A program made the position numbers and the translations under genes. Shown here piece by piece: positions 7,246-17,935 of a stretch of 64,000 bases of DNA. The stretch is from Leclercia sp. AS011 (GTDB taxonomy: Bacteria > Pseudomonadota > Gammaproteobacteria > Enterobacterales > Enterobacteriaceae): positions 62,001-126,000 of the forward strand of contig NZ_JBBCMA010000001.1 of assembly GCF_037152535.1 (NCBI RefSeq), in the 5' to 3' direction. The notes under the pieces are model-generated. The model did no database searches and was not told the DNA's origin. It was given only the letters and a program-made list of their open reading frames with translations. Positions within the stretch are counted from its first letter, which is position 1; every line of letters starts with the position of its first letter.

Positions 7246-7397
7246 CTGTGATCGCGCCAGCAACGGAATCTGTATCGACGCAAAAAACTTTGCGAGACGT
7301 TGTCCAGAATTGGATTCAGTGCTTTTGTATTAATGAAACTTGCGGATAATACTTAACCCGACGACGACCAACAGGCCCGCAAGGCCAGGGATAAAGG

Positions 7398-10300
7398 ATG
7401 AAACCGTTTCGCCTTGCCGCGCTGTCATTAGCGCTGCTTACCACCATCACGCTTGTCGGCTGTGATGACAGTGACGACAAGACCTCTTCAGCGGCACCCG
7501 CTACAGCCACCGCTTCCACCGCTACGCCAGCGCCTGCCCCTGCGTCGGCAAAGCCGGACAGCGCCACGCTGGAGAAACTGGCGGCGCAAAGCCAGGGCAA
7601 AACGCTGACCCTGCTGGATGCCTCTGAGATCCAGCTGGACGGTGCCGCCGCCCTGGTGCTGACCTTCTCGGTGCCGCTCGATCCGTCGCAGGATTTCGCC
7701 CGCGCGGTACACGTGGTCGATAAAAAAAGCGGCAAGGTCGATGGTGCCTGGGAACTGGCGCCGAACCTGAAAGAGCTACGCCTGCGCCATCTGGAGCCGA
7801 ACCGCAACCTGGTGGTCACCGTCGAGGGCAATCTGCTGGCGCTGAATAAAAGCACCTTTGGCAGCGACGTCGAAAAAACAATCACCACCCGCGACATCGA
7901 ACCGAGCGTGGGCTTCGCCAGCCGCGGCTCGCTGCTGCCGGGTAAGGTGGTGGAAGGGCTGCCGGTGATGGCCCTGAACGTCAATAACGTCGATGTGAAT
8001 TTCTACCGGGTTAAACCCGAGTCCCTGGCCGCCTTTGTCAGCCAGTGGGAGTACCGCAACTCGCTCACCAACTGGGAGTCCGACAATCTGCTGAAGATGG
8101 CGGATCTGGTCTACACCGGCCGTTTCGACCTTAACCCGGCGCGCAATACGCGTGAAAAACTGCTCCTGCCGCTGGCGGATATCAAGCCGCTCCAGCAGGC
8201 GGGTGTTTACATCGCCGTGATGAATCAGGCCGGGCATTACAACTACAGCAACGCCGCTACCCTGTTTACCCTCAGCGATATTGGTCTCTCTGCGCACCGC
8301 TACCATAACCGGCTGGATATCTTTACCCAGAGCCTGGAGAACGGCGCGGCGCAATCGGCGATCGACGTGCAGCTGCTCAACGATAAAGGGCAGACCCTGG
8401 CGCAGGCTACCAGCGATGCCGACGGCCATGCGACCTTGCAGACCGACAAAGAGGCCGCGCTGCTCCTCGCCCGCAAGGACGGGCAGACCACGCTGCTCGA
8501 TCTCACCCTCCCGGCGCTGGATCTGGCGGAGTTTGCCATCTCCGGCGCGCCTGGCTTCACTAAACAGTTCTTTATGTTTGGCCCACGGGATCTCTACCGC
8601 CCGGGCGAAACGGTGATCCTCAACGGCCTGCTGCGCGACAGCGACGGCAAACCACTCCCCGATCAGCCGGTGAAGCTGGAGGTGCTGCGGCCGGACGGAC
8701 AGGTGGCGCGCACTGTGGTCAGCCAGCCTGCTAACGGGCTTTACCGTTTCGACTATCAGCTTGATAGCGGGGCGCAAACCGGGATGTGGCATGTCCGCGC
8801 CAGCACCGGTGATAACCAGCAGCGGATGTGGGATTTCCACGTCGAAGACTTTATGCCGGAGCGCATGGCGCTCAATATCGCCGGGCAAAAAGCCCCGATT
8901 TCGCCGCAGGATCCTGTCGCCTTCGATGTCACAGGCTATTACCTCTACGGCGCGCCCGCCAACGGCAACAGCCTGCAGGGCCAGCTCTTCTTACGCCCAT
9001 TGCGGGAAGCCGTGGCTGCACTGCCGGGCTTCCAGTTCGGGGATATTGCCGAAGAGAACCTGAGCCGCAGTCTCGATGAGGTACAGTTGACCCTTGATGA
9101 GCAGGGGCGCGGACAGGTGAGCAGCGACAGCCAGTGGAAAGAGACCCACTCTCCGCTGCAGGTGGTTTTGCAGGCCAGCCTGCTGGAGTCCGGTGGCCGA
9201 CCGGTCACCCGACGGGCGGAACAGGCCGTCTGGCCAGCGGCGACCCTGCCGGGCATCCGTCCGCAGTTCGCAAGCAAAGCGGTCTATGACTACCGCACCG
9301 ACACCACCGTCAACCAGCCGATTGTCGAGGAGAACAGCCAGGCCGGGTTCGATATCGTTTATGCCGATGCCAGTGGGGCGAAAAAAGCGGTTTCGGGCTT
9401 GCAGGTTCGCCTGATCCGCGAGCGCCGCGACTACTCGTGGAACTGGTCGGAGAGCGAGGGCTGGCAGTCGCAGTTCGATCAAAAAGATCTGATCGAGGGG
9501 GAACAGGCGCTGGATCTGGCTGCCGACGAGACCGGGAAAGTGAGCTTCCCGGTGGAGTGGGGCTCCTATCGTCTGGAGGTGAAAGCCCCGGATGAGGCGA
9601 TCAGCAGCGTGCGCTTCTGGGCAGGCTACAGTTGGCAGGACAACAGTGACGGCACCGGGGCGGCACGTCCGGACCGGGTGACGATGAAGCTGGATAAACC
9701 GGCCTATCAGCCCGGAGATACCATCAAGCTGCACATCGCTGCCCCGGCGGCAGGGAAGGGCTATGCGATGATCGAATCCAGCGAAGGGCCGCTGTGGTGG
9801 AAGGAGATCGACGTCCCGGCCGAGGGGCTGGATATGACCATCCCGGTGGATAAAGCCTGGAAACGCCACGATCTCTATCTCTCCACGCTGGTGGTGCGCC
9901 CTGGCGATAAATCAAAATCGGCCACGCCTAAACGGGCGGTGGGCTTGCTGCATCTGCCGATGGGCGATGAAAGCCGTCGCCTGAGCATTGCGCTGGATAA
10001 CCCGCAAAAAATGCGACCAAACCAGAACCTGGCAGTCAAAGTGAAGGCCAGCGTGAAAGAGGGGGCGACCCCGCAGAAAATCAACGTGCTGGTCTCGGCG
10101 GTGGACAGTGGCGTACTCAACATTACCGATTACGTGACCCCCGATCCATGGCAGGCGTTCTTCGGACAGAAGCGCTATGGCGCAGATATCTACGACATCT
10201 ATGGCCAGGTGATTGAAGGTCAGGGGCGTCTGGCATCGCTGCGCTTTGGCGGCGATGGGGATGAGCTCAAGCGTGGCGGCAAACCGCCGGTCAACCATGT

Positions 10301-12365
10301 CACCATCATCGCCCAGCAGGCGCAGCCGGTAGAGCTGGATGCCAACGGCGAGGGCACCGTTTCATTGCCGATTGGCGACTTTAACGGCGAGCTGCGTCTG
10401 ATGGCTCAGGCCTGGACCGATGACGATTTCGGCAGCAGCGAGAGCAAAGTCATCGTGGCTGCGCCGGTGATTGCCGAGCTGAACACCCCGCGCTTCCTGG
10501 CCAGCGGCGATAACGCCCGGCTGACGCTGGATCTGACCAACCTGACCGATAAACCGCAGACTCTGAACGTGGCCCTGACCGCAGGTGGCAATCTGGCGCT
10601 GGAGGGGGCTCAGCCCCAGCCGGTGCAGCTTGCGGCCGGTGAACGCTCGACGCTGTTTATTCCGGTGCGGGCGCTGGACGGTTACGGTGAGGGCGAAATC
10701 GCCGCCCAGGTGAGCGGCCTGACCCTCCCCGGTGAAACCTTTGCACCACAGCAGAAGAGCTGGAAAATCGGCGTGCGTCCGGCATTCCCGGCGCAGACGG
10801 TAAATACCGGTACGATGCTCAAGCCGGGTGAAAGCTGGCACGCGCCGGAACAGCACCTCGCTAATTTCTCTCCGCTGACGTTACAGGGGCAGCTGCTGCT
10901 CAGCGGTAAGCCGCCGCTGAACCTGGCCCGCTATATTCGTGAGCTACAGGCCTATCCGTATGGCTGTCTGGAGCAGACCACCAGCGGCCTGTTCCCGTCG
11001 CTCTATACCAGTGCCGCTCAGTTGAAAGCGCTGGGCATTAAGGGCGACAGCGACGAGAAGCGCCGGGCGGCCATTGATGTCGGCATCTCCCGCCTGCTGC
11101 AGATGCAGCGTAACGACGGCGGCTTTGCCCTGTGGGATAAAGAGGGTCCGGAGGAGTACTGGCTTACCGCCTACGTTACCGATTTCCTGGTGCGCGCGGG
11201 CGAGCAGGGTTACAGCGTTCCGGCGGATGCCGTTAACAATGCCAACAACCGCCTGCTGCGCTATCTGCAGGATCCCGGCATGATGGCGGTGCGCTACAGC
11301 GAGGATACGCAGGCCAGCAAATTTGCAATCCAGGCCTATGCCGCGCTGGTGCTGGCGCGTCAGCAGAAAGCGCCTCTCGGGGCACTGCGCGAAATCTGGG
11401 AGCGTCGCGCCCAGGCAAAATCGGGCCTGCCGCTGATGCAGCTGGGGCTGGCGCTGAAGCTGATGGGTGATGCACCGCGCAGCCAGCAGGCGCTGGATCT
11501 GGCCATCAAAACGCCGCGCAGCGACACGCAGAGCTGGATGGCCGATTACGGGAGCCCGCTGCGTGATAACGCGATGATGCTCAGCCTGCTGGAAGAGTAC
11601 AACCTGCTGCCGGATGCGCAGAATACGCTGCTGAACGTTCTGTCCCAGCAGGCCTTTAGCCAGCGCTGGCTCTCTACCCAGGAGAGCAATGCCCTGTTCC
11701 TGGCGGGTCGCTCCCTGCAAAACCTCTCTGGGGCGTGGCAGGCCACCACGTCGTTGGCGGAAGGCAACCTTAAGGGTGACAAACCGCAGGTGCAGAACCT
11801 CAACGCCGACCAGCTGGCTGCCCTGCAGGTCACCAATACCGGCACGGCGCTGCTGTGGGTACGTCTGGACAGCAGCGGCTATCCGCAATACGCGCCGCAG
11901 CCCGCTTCCAACGTGCTGAAAATCGAACGTCAGATTCTGGCAACCGATGGCAGCAGCAAATCCCTCTCTTCCCTGAAGAGCGGCGAGCTGGTGCTGGTCT
12001 GGCTGAATGTGACCGCCAGCCAGAGCGTGCCGGATGCCCTGGTGGTGGATCTGCTCCCTGCCGGGCTGGAGCTGGAAAACCAGAACCTCGCCAGCAGCAG
12101 TGCCAGCCTGCAGGAGAGTGGCAGCGAGGTGCAAAACCTGCTCAGCCAGATGCAGCAGGCCGATATCCAGCATATGGAGTTCCGCGACGATCGCTTTGTC
12201 GCCGCTGTGCCGGTCAACGAAGGCCAGCCGGTGACGCTGGTCTATCTGGCCCGCGCCGTCACTCCGGGAACTTATGCGGTACCGGTGCCGCTGGTGGAAT
12301 CGATGTACGTGCCCCAGTGGCGGGCAACAGGTGCGGCCAGTGGCCCACTGATTGTCGTTCCGTAA
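7398..12365 (+). CDS. yfhM: Alpha-2-macroglobulin lipoprotein (type 1 bacterial A2M)
   Basis: This 1655-residue protein starts with a lipoprotein signal peptide whose lipobox ends LVGC, followed by an Asp-rich, then Ala/Pro/Thr-rich linker. After the macroglobulin-like domains comes the thioester motif CLEQ (Cys1190, in YGCLEQTTSG) and the TED helical domain. YfhM is a periplasmic, inner-membrane-anchored protease trap: cleavage of its bait region exposes the thioester, which links covalently to the protease. The length matches E. coli (1653). pbpC follows immediately, and the pair is thought to protect and repair the envelope after protease attack. Confidence 0.96.
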   Translation: MKPFRLAALSLALLTTITLVGCDDSDDKTSSAAPATATASTATPAPAPASAKPDSATLEKLAAQSQGKTLTLLDASEIQLDGAAALVLTFSVPLDPSQDFARAVHVVDKKSGKVDGAWELAPNLKELRLRHLEPNRNLVVTVEGNLLALNKSTFGSDVEKTITTRDIEPSVGFASRGSLLPGKVVEGLPVMALNVNNVDVNFYRVKPESLAAFVSQWEYRNSLTNWESDNLLKMADLVYTGRFDLNPARNTREKLLLPLADIKPLQQAGVYIAVMNQAGHYNYSNAATLFTLSDIGLSAHRYHNRLDIFTQSLENGAAQSAIDVQLLNDKGQTLAQATSDADGHATLQTDKEAALLLARKDGQTTLLDLTLPALDLAEFAISGAPGFTKQFFMFGPRDLYRPGETVILNGLLRDSDGKPLPDQPVKLEVLRPDGQVARTVVSQPANGLYRFDYQLDSGAQTGMWHVRASTGDNQQRMWDFHVEDFMPERMALNIAGQKAPISPQDPVAFDVTGYYLYGAPANGNSLQGQLFLRPLREAVAALPGFQFGDIAEENLSRSLDEVQLTLDEQGRGQVSSDSQWKETHSPLQVVLQASLLESGGRPVTRRAEQAVWPAATLPGIRPQFASKAVYDYRTDTTVNQPIVEENSQAGFDIVYADASGAKKAVSGLQVRLIRERRDYSWNWSESEGWQSQFDQKDLIEGEQALDLAADETGKVSFPVEWGSYRLEVKAPDEAISSVRFWAGYSWQDNSDGTGAARPDRVTMKLDKPAYQPGDTIKLHIAAPAAGKGYAMIESSEGPLWWKEIDVPAEGLDMTIPVDKAWKRHDLYLSTLVVRPGDKSKSATPKRAVGLLHLPMGDESRRLSIALDNPQKMRPNQNLAVKVKASVKEGATPQKINVLVSAVDSGVLNITDYVTPDPWQAFFGQKRYGADIYDIYGQVIEGQGRLASLRFGGDGDELKRGGKPPVNHVTIIAQQAQPVELDANGEGTVSLPIGDFNGELRLMAQAWTDDDFGSSESKVIVAAPVIAELNTPRFLASGDNARLTLDLTNLTDKPQTLNVALTAGGNLALEGAQPQPVQLAAGERSTLFIPVRALDGYGEGEIAAQVSGLTLPGETFAPQQKSWKIGVRPAFPAQTVNTGTMLKPGESWHAPEQHLANFSPLTLQGQLLLSGKPPLNLARYIRELQAYPYGCLEQTTSGLFPSLYTSAAQLKALGIKGDSDEKRRAAIDVGISRLLQMQRNDGGFALWDKEGPEEYWLTAYVTDFLVRAGEQGYSVPADAVNNANNRLLRYLQDPGMMAVRYSEDTQASKFAIQAYAALVLARQQKAPLGALREIWERRAQAKSGLPLMQLGLALKLMGDAPRSQQALDLAIKTPRSDTQSWMADYGSPLRDNAMMLSLLEEYNLLPDAQNTLLNVLSQQAFSQRWLSTQESNALFLAGRSLQNLSGAWQATTSLAEGNLKGDKPQVQNLNADQLAALQVTNTGTALLWVRLDSSGYPQYAPQPASNVLKIERQILATDGSSKSLSSLKSGELVLVWLNVTASQSVPDALVVDLLPAGLELENQNLASSSASLQESGSEVQNLLSQMQQADIQHMEFRDDRFVAAVPVNEGQPVTLVYLARAVTPGTYAVPVPLVESMYVPQWRATGAASGPLIVVP

Positions 12366-12366
12366 C

Positions 12367-14691
12367 GTGCAGGTTCGGAAAGGACTACGCTCCCGCTGGC
12401 TATGGCTGGTGGGGGCGATACTTCTGCTGTGGGGCGGCATCATTGCCGCTGACCGTCTGTGGCCGCTGCCGTTACACGAGGTCAACCCCGCCCGGGTGGT
12501 AGTGGATGAGAAGGGAACTCCACTGTGGCGATTTGCCGATCGCGATGGGATCTGGCGCTATCCGGTCACCATTGAAGAAGTTTCGCCGCGCTATCTCGAG
12601 GCCCTGATCCAGTATGAAGATCGCTGGTTCTGGGAGCATCCTGGCGTGAACCCGTTCTCGGTGCTGCGCGCCGCCTGGCAGGATCTCACTGCCGGGAAGG
12701 TGGTGTCTGGGGGAAGTACGCTGACCATGCAGGTAGCACGCCTGCTGGATCCCCACTCCCGTACCCTGGGCGGCAAAGTGCGTCAGCTCTGGCGCGCGCT
12801 CCAGCTGGAGTGGCACCTCTCCAAACGTGACATCCTGACACTCTATCTTAACCGCGCCCCCTTTGGCGGCACGCTGCAGGGGGTGGGGGCTGCCAGTTGG
12901 GCCTACCTCGGAAAAGCCCCTGCGCAGCTAAGCTACTCCGAAGCGGCACTCCTTGCCGTCCTGCCGCAGGCCCCGAGCCGTTTACGCCCGGATCGCTGGC
13001 CGGAACGTGCCGAGGCGGCGCGTAACAAAGTCCTCAAACGCATGGCCTCTCAGGGCGTCTGGCCCGCACGTCAGGTGAGCGAGTCGCAGGAGGAGCCGGT
13101 ATGGCTGGCCCCCCGGCAGATGCCGCAGCTGGCAGCGCTGTTCTCACGCATGATGCTCAGTAAAAGCCGTGACACCAAAGTGGTGACGACCCTCGATGCC
13201 ACGCTGCAGCGCCAGCTGGAGGAGCTGGCGCTGAACTGGAAATCCCGGCTGCCGCCACGCAGTTCGCTGGCGATGATCGTCGTCGATCACCGCGACATGA
13301 AGGTGCGCGGCTGGGTCGGTTCGGTGGACATTAATGACGACAGCCGGTTCAGCCATGTGGATATGATCTCGGCGATCCGATCCCCGGGATCGGTGCTTAA
13401 GCCCTTCGTTTACGGCCTGGCGATGGACGACGGACTGATCCATCCGGCTTCGCTGCTGCAGGATGTCCCGCGTCGCACCGGCGATTACCGTCCGGGGAAT
13501 TTTGACAGCGGTTTCCATGGCCCGATCAGCATGAGCGAGGCGCTGGTGCGCTCCCTGAACCTGCCTGCCGTGCAGGTGCTGGAAGCCTACGGCCCGAAAA
13601 AGTTTGCCGGGATGCTGCGCAACGCCGGATTACCGCTGCTGCTGCCCGCAGGCGCGCAGCCGAACCTCTCCCTGATCCTCGGCGGTGCCGGGGCGCGGCT
13701 GGAAGATATTGCCGCGGCGTACAGCGCCTTCGCCCGTCAGGGGCGGGCGGGGAGACTCCGTCTGCAACCGGGCGACCCGCTGGTTGAACGCCCTCTGCTG
13801 TCGCCTGGCGCGGCGTGGATCATCCGCCGCATTCTGGCTAACGAGGCGCAGCCGCTGCCGGACAGCGCCCTTGCTCAGGTAGTGCCCCTGGCAGTAAAAA
13901 CCGGCACCAGCTATGGCTACCGCGATGCCTGGGCGATAGGGCTGAATGCGCGCTACGTGATTGGCATCTGGACCGGCAGACCGGACGGCACGCCGGTGGC
14001 CGGGCAATTTGGTTTTGCCAGCGCGGTTCCGGTGTTAAATCAGGTCAACAACCTGCTGCAGTCGCGTTCCGCCCTGGATGAGGCGCGCTTGCCGCGCGAC
14101 CCGCGACCCGCTTCCGTAAGCCGCGGCGTGATCTGCTGGCCGGGCGGGCAGTTCCTGCCGGAAGGTGACAGCAACTGTCGCCGTCGCCTGGCGACCTGGC
14201 TGCTTGAGGGAAGCCAGCCTCCAACGCTATTGCTGCCGGAGCAGGAGGGCATCCGCGGGATTCGTTTCCCGGTCTGGCTGGATAGCAGCGGCAAACGCGT
14301 GGCGGCGGACTGCCCGCAGGCCCGGGAACACAGCGTCGACGTCTGGCCGCTGCCGCTGGAGCCCTGGCTGCCGCAGGCGGAACGGCGGGCGGCGCGTATC
14401 CCGCCTGCATCAACAACCTGTCCGCCGCTCGGGCAGGCCTTCCCGGCACCGCTGATCCTCTCCGGTATTCGTCAGGGGGCGGTGATTAAGCGTCTGCCGG
14501 GGGAGGGGCGCGTGTCATTGCCGTTGCAGGCCAGCGGAAGCGACGGGGCCCGCTGGTGGTTCCTTAACGGTGAACTGCTGAACGTGCAGGGGCGAACTTA
14601 TACGTTGCACCTTGAAAGCGCAGGGGAGTATCAACTGCTGGTGATGGACGAGGCAGGGCAGGTGGCAACCGTAGATTTTACGTTGCAATAG
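12367..14691 (+). CDS. pbpC: Penicillin-binding protein 1C
   Basis: A bifunctional peptidoglycan synthase-like protein of 774 residues with an N-terminal membrane anchor. The glycosyltransferase domain carries EDRWFWEHPGV. The transpeptidase domain has SVLK (Ser342), SLN and KTGTS, and a C-terminal BiPBP_C domain follows. The GTG at 12367, one base after the yfhM stop, gives 32 residues before the conserved PLPLHEVNPARVV, exactly the E. coli spacing. No good Shine-Dalgarno is visible, so translation is probably coupled to yfhM. A TTG at 12352 inside yfhM would add five residues. Confidence 0.94.
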   Translation: MQVRKGLRSRWLWLVGAILLLWGGIIAADRLWPLPLHEVNPARVVVDEKGTPLWRFADRDGIWRYPVTIEEVSPRYLEALIQYEDRWFWEHPGVNPFSVLRAAWQDLTAGKVVSGGSTLTMQVARLLDPHSRTLGGKVRQLWRALQLEWHLSKRDILTLYLNRAPFGGTLQGVGAASWAYLGKAPAQLSYSEAALLAVLPQAPSRLRPDRWPERAEAARNKVLKRMASQGVWPARQVSESQEEPVWLAPRQMPQLAALFSRMMLSKSRDTKVVTTLDATLQRQLEELALNWKSRLPPRSSLAMIVVDHRDMKVRGWVGSVDINDDSRFSHVDMISAIRSPGSVLKPFVYGLAMDDGLIHPASLLQDVPRRTGDYRPGNFDSGFHGPISMSEALVRSLNLPAVQVLEAYGPKKFAGMLRNAGLPLLLPAGAQPNLSLILGGAGARLEDIAAAYSAFARQGRAGRLRLQPGDPLVERPLLSPGAAWIIRRILANEAQPLPDSALAQVVPLAVKTGTSYGYRDAWAIGLNARYVIGIWTGRPDGTPVAGQFGFASAVPVLNQVNNLLQSRSALDEARLPRDPRPASVSRGVICWPGGQFLPEGDSNCRRRLATWLLEGSQPPTLLLPEQEGIRGIRFPVWLDSSGKRVAADCPQAREHSVDVWPLPLEPWLPQAERRAARIPPASTTCPPLGQAFPAPLILSGIRQGAVIKRLPGEGRVSLPLQASGSDGARWWFLNGELLNVQGRTYTLHLESAGEYQLLVMDEAGQVATVDFTLQ

Positions 14692-14784
14692 AAAAAGCAG
14701 GTTTTCGCCAGGATCTGTTGTTAAAACTCGTCTTATTTTAAAAAAATGTTACATGCATCCATAGGCAATGGCGTTAATGCTCAT

Positions 14785-14790
14785 TATAAT
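14785..14790 (+). promoter_or_regulatory. Candidate -10 element of the ndk promoter
   Basis: A consensus TATAAT lies 56 bases upstream of the ndk start, in an AT-rich gap after pbpC. No strong -35 box sits at the expected distance. Confidence 0.45.
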
Positions 14791-14846
14791 CCGCGCCATA
14801 TCTTTCGCATGAATGCAAAACAACAGAACAAATCACAGAGGTAATC

Positions 14847-15278
14847 ATGGCTATTGAACGTACTTTTTCCATCATCAAACCAAACGCGGTGGCAAAAAAC
14901 GTTATTGGCAGCATCTTTGCTCGCTTTGAAGCGGCAGGGTTTAAAATTGTTGGCACCAAAATGCTGCATCTGACCGTTGAGCAGGCTCGCGGTTTCTATG
15001 CTGAGCACGAAGGTCGCCCATTCTTCGACGGCCTGGTTGAGTTCATGACCTCTGGCCCAATCGTGGTTTCCGTACTGGAAGGCGAAAATGCCGTTCAGCG
15101 TCACCGCGATCTGCTGGGTGCAACCAACCCGGATAACGCGCTGGCCGGTACTCTGCGCGCTGACTACGCTGACAGCTTCACCGAGAACGGTACCCACGGT
15201 TCCGACTCTGTAGAATCTGCTGCACGCGAAATCGCTTTCTTCTTCGCAGAAGGCGAAGTGTGTCCACGTACCCGTTAA
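14847..15278 (+). CDS. ndk: Nucleoside diphosphate kinase
   Basis: This 143-residue cytoplasmic enzyme transfers the gamma phosphate of ATP to NDPs through a phosphohistidine. The NTHGSDS-like active-site end appears as [12 protein letters not shown], and the N-terminal [15 protein letters not shown] is typical. The length equals E. coli Ndk. GAGGTAATC precedes the ATG. A strong terminator-like hairpin follows at 15361. Confidence 0.98.
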   Translation: MAIERTFSIIKPNAVAKNVIGSIFARFEAAGFKIVGTKMLHLTVEQARGFYAEHEGRPFFDGLVEFMTSGPIVVSVLEGENAVQRHRDLLGATNPDNALAGTLRADYADSFTENGTHGSDSVESAAREIAFFFAEGEVCPRTR

Positions 15279-15360
15279 TTTAACGGTTTCGTTTACACAT
15301 TATTTTCGTAAATGCCGCGTGCAGACGTGGCATCCCTGCGCCAGACTTTGTACAATGCAA

Positions 15361-15401
15361 CGCCCCGGATGAGCAGACAGCTTGCCGGGGCGTTTCTTTT
15401 T
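15361..15401 (+). terminator. Rho-independent terminator after ndk
   Basis: The stem CGCCCCGG (15361-15368) pairs with CCGGGGCG (15385-15392) and is followed by TTTCTTTTT. It lies between ndk and rlmN, so rlmN probably has its own promoter or depends on read-through. Confidence 0.85.
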
Positions 15402-15447
15402 AACCCTCCACGGGCCATAACGTGTAACAACGAGGCCGGAATATATT

Positions 15448-16614
15448 ATGTCTGAACTAGTTAATACCTCCGAAGTCGCCATTGCTGCGGTTCCAAATAA
15501 AAATGGAAAAATCAACCTGCTGGACCTGAATCGTCAGCAGATGCGCGAGTTCTTCAAAGAGATGGGCGAGAAGCCGTTTCGTGCCGACCAGGTAATGAAA
15601 TGGATGTATCACTATTGCAGCGACAACTTTGATGACATGACGGACATCAACAAAGTCCTGCGCAATAAACTCAAAGAAGTGGCCGAAATCCGCGCGCCGG
15701 AAGTGGTGGAAGAGCAGCGTTCAGCTGACGGCACCATCAAATGGGCGATTGCCGTTGGCGATCAGCGCGTTGAAACGGTCTATATCCCGGAAGATGACCG
15801 CGCCACGCTGTGCGTCTCTTCCCAGGTCGGTTGTGCGCTGGAGTGTAAGTTCTGCTCCACGGCGCAGCAGGGCTTTAACCGTAACCTGCGCGTGTCGGAA
15901 ATTATCGGCCAGGTCTGGCGTGCGGCGAAGATCGTCGGCGCGGCAAAAGTGACCGGCACCCGTCCCATCACCAACGTGGTGATGATGGGGATGGGCGAAC
16001 CGCTGCTGAACCTGACCAACGTGGTTCCGGCCATGGAAATCATGCTCGATGACTTCGGTTTTGGTCTTTCCAAACGTCGCGTGACGCTCTCCACCTCAGG
16101 TGTTGTGCCTGCGCTGGATAAGCTCGGCGATATGATTGACGTTGCGCTGGCAATTTCGCTGCACGCACCGAACGATGCCATCCGCGATGAGATCGTGCCA
16201 ATCAACAAGAAGTACAATATCGAGACCTTCCTGAACTCGGTTAAGGGCTACATTTCGAAGTCCAATGCCAACCAGGGACGCGTCACCATTGAGTACGTCA
16301 TGCTGGATCACGTCAACGACGGTACCGAGCATGCGCACGAACTGGCGGCCCTGCTGAAAGATACGCCGTGCAAGATCAACCTGATCCCCTGGAACCCGTT
16401 CCCGGGCGCGCCGTATGGCCGTAGCTCAAACAGCCGTATCGACCGTTTCTCCAAGGTTCTGATGGAGTACGGCTTCACCACTATCGTACGTAAAACCCGT
16501 GGTGATGATATCGATGCCGCCTGTGGTCAGCTGGCCGGTGATGTTATCGATCGCACCAAGCGTACGCTGCGTAAACGTATGCAGGGCGAGGCTATCGATA
16601 TCAAGGCCGTGTAA
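15448..16614 (+). CDS. rlmN: 23S rRNA A2503 / tRNA A37 C2-methyltransferase
   Basis: This 388-residue radical SAM enzyme methylates C2 of A2503 in 23S rRNA and A37 in some tRNAs. The iron-sulfur motif CALECKFCS (CxxxCxxC) is present. So are the C-terminal CGQLAGD and the GEPLLN segment of the SAM site. The central and C-terminal parts are nearly the E. coli sequence; the first 20 residues are more variable. It lies between ndk and rodZ as in E. coli. Confidence 0.97.
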   Translation: MSELVNTSEVAIAAVPNKNGKINLLDLNRQQMREFFKEMGEKPFRADQVMKWMYHYCSDNFDDMTDINKVLRNKLKEVAEIRAPEVVEEQRSADGTIKWAIAVGDQRVETVYIPEDDRATLCVSSQVGCALECKFCSTAQQGFNRNLRVSEIIGQVWRAAKIVGAAKVTGTRPITNVVMMGMGEPLLNLTNVVPAMEIMLDDFGFGLSKRRVTLSTSGVVPALDKLGDMIDVALAISLHAPNDAIRDEIVPINKKYNIETFLNSVKGYISKSNANQGRVTIEYVMLDHVNDGTEHAHELAALLKDTPCKINLIPWNPFPGAPYGRSSNSRIDRFSKVLMEYGFTTIVRKTRGDDIDAACGQLAGDVIDRTKRTLRKRMQGEAIDIKAV

Positions 16615-16906
16615 TTATTATGCAGCCAGGGCGCATTATCTGCGCCTTGGCTGCGTAAGATGCGAATAAACAGTCATTGCACCAGCGTATGGGTAATAAT
16701 TACGGTGCGTTTTATATGACTTTAAGGCAGTATGTAACGACGCAACAACAGTTTAGCCTCACCGGCAAGCCGCTTCTGTCAACGAAAACCTGACAGTATT
16801 GTGCTGTCTTACTAAGGTTAACTGACCAGAAGTTTCGCGGTGCGGGTGGCATTGTGACTCACCGGCACCAGAATCCTCATTTTTCACGTACCAGTAGTTG
16901 TAGCGA
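16615..16906. other. rlmN-rodZ intergenic region with a hairpin
   Basis: A 292-base gap without a supported gene. A 14-bp hairpin with one G-U pair (16622-16635 with 16641-16654) follows the rlmN stop; it has no U-tract. The rest presumably carries the rodZ promoter, but I could not pick a convincing -35/-10 pair. Confidence 0.5.
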
Positions 16907-17905
16907 ATGAATACTGAAGCCACTCACGACCAAAATGCAGCACTTTCCACCGGCGTTCGTCTGCGCAACGCCCGTGAACAACTCGGACTAAGCCAGCAAG
17001 CCGTTGCGGAACGCTTATGCCTGAAGGTTTCCACGGTCCGCGATATTGAAGAAGATAAGGCTCCTGCCGAACTCGCTTCAACGTTTCTGCGTGGTTATAT
17101 CCGCTCCTATGCGAAACTGGTGCATATCCCTGAAGACGAACTGCTGCCGATGATGGAAAAACAGGCACCGGTGAGAGCGGCGAAAGTCGCGCCGATGCAG
17201 AGTTTTTCGCTGGGCAAACGTCGTAAAAAACGTGATGGCTGGCTGATGAGCTTTACCTGGCTGGTCCTGTTTGTGGTTATCGGCCTGACGGGCGCCTGGT
17301 GGTGGCAAAACCACAAAGCGCAGCAGGAAGAGATCACCACCATGGCCGATCAGTCCTCCGCCGAGCTGAATGGCTCTGCGGGCGATGGCGCCCAGAGCAT
17401 CCCACTGAATACCGACGCCTCCGCAACCGCCAGCGAAACGCAGGCACCCGCGACCGGCACCACGGATACAGCCACGGCGCAGACTGCTGCGCCAGCGGCT
17501 AATCAAACTGCCCAGGCTCCGGCTGACAACGCCGTCGTTTCGCCTTCCCAGGCGAACGTCGAGACGGCACCGGCTGCCACCGCGGACAACGCGGTTCAGC
17601 CTCTGCCATCCGACCCGGCTGGCGTTGCGGCGGCACCGGCCGACCCAAACGCGCTGGTCATGAACTTCAACGCCGACTGCTGGCTTGAAGTGACCGACGC
17701 CACCGGCAAAAAGCTGTTCAGCGGACTGCAGCGTAAGGACGGCACGTTAAATCTGGCAGGCCAGGCACCTTATAAACTTAAGATTGGTGCTCCGGCAGCG
17801 GTCCAGATCCAGTTCCAGGGTAAACCTGTCGATCTGAGCCGTTTTATCAGAACTAACCAGGTTGCGCGTCTGACCCTCAATGCCGAACAATCAGCAGCAC
17901 AGTAA
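16907..17905 (+). CDS. rodZ: Cytoskeleton protein RodZ
   Basis: This 332-residue bitopic membrane protein links MreB to the peptidoglycan elongation machinery. The order is: an N-terminal cytoplasmic HTH (about 15-85, [19 protein letters not shown]); a basic juxtamembrane stretch (GKRRKKRDG); one membrane segment (about 112-132); a long Ala/Thr/Pro/Gln-rich periplasmic linker; and the C-terminal DUF4115 beta domain. E. coli RodZ is 337 residues; the difference lies in the low-complexity linker. It is followed by ispG after 30 bases. Confidence 0.96.
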   Translation: MNTEATHDQNAALSTGVRLRNAREQLGLSQQAVAERLCLKVSTVRDIEEDKAPAELASTFLRGYIRSYAKLVHIPEDELLPMMEKQAPVRAAKVAPMQSFSLGKRRKKRDGWLMSFTWLVLFVVIGLTGAWWWQNHKAQQEEITTMADQSSAELNGSAGDGAQSIPLNTDASATASETQAPATGTTDTATAQTAAPAANQTAQAPADNAVVSPSQANVETAPAATADNAVQPLPSDPAGVAAAPADPNALVMNFNADCWLEVTDATGKKLFSGLQRKDGTLNLAGQAPYKLKIGAPAAVQIQFQGKPVDLSRFIRTNQVARLTLNAEQSAAQ

Positions 17906-17935
17906 GTAACAGACAGGCAACGCGGGAGATTTTCC

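Noticed and set aside
7112..7397. Defined -35/-10 promoter and CRP site for the alpha-glucoside operon
   Set aside because: TGTGA at 7246-7250 has no second half-site, and several AT-rich boxes compete; no pair was convincing enough to report.
10944..12485. 513-codon open frame on the minus strand
   Set aside because: Antisense to yfhM, which is intact and conserved; composition is that of a shadow.
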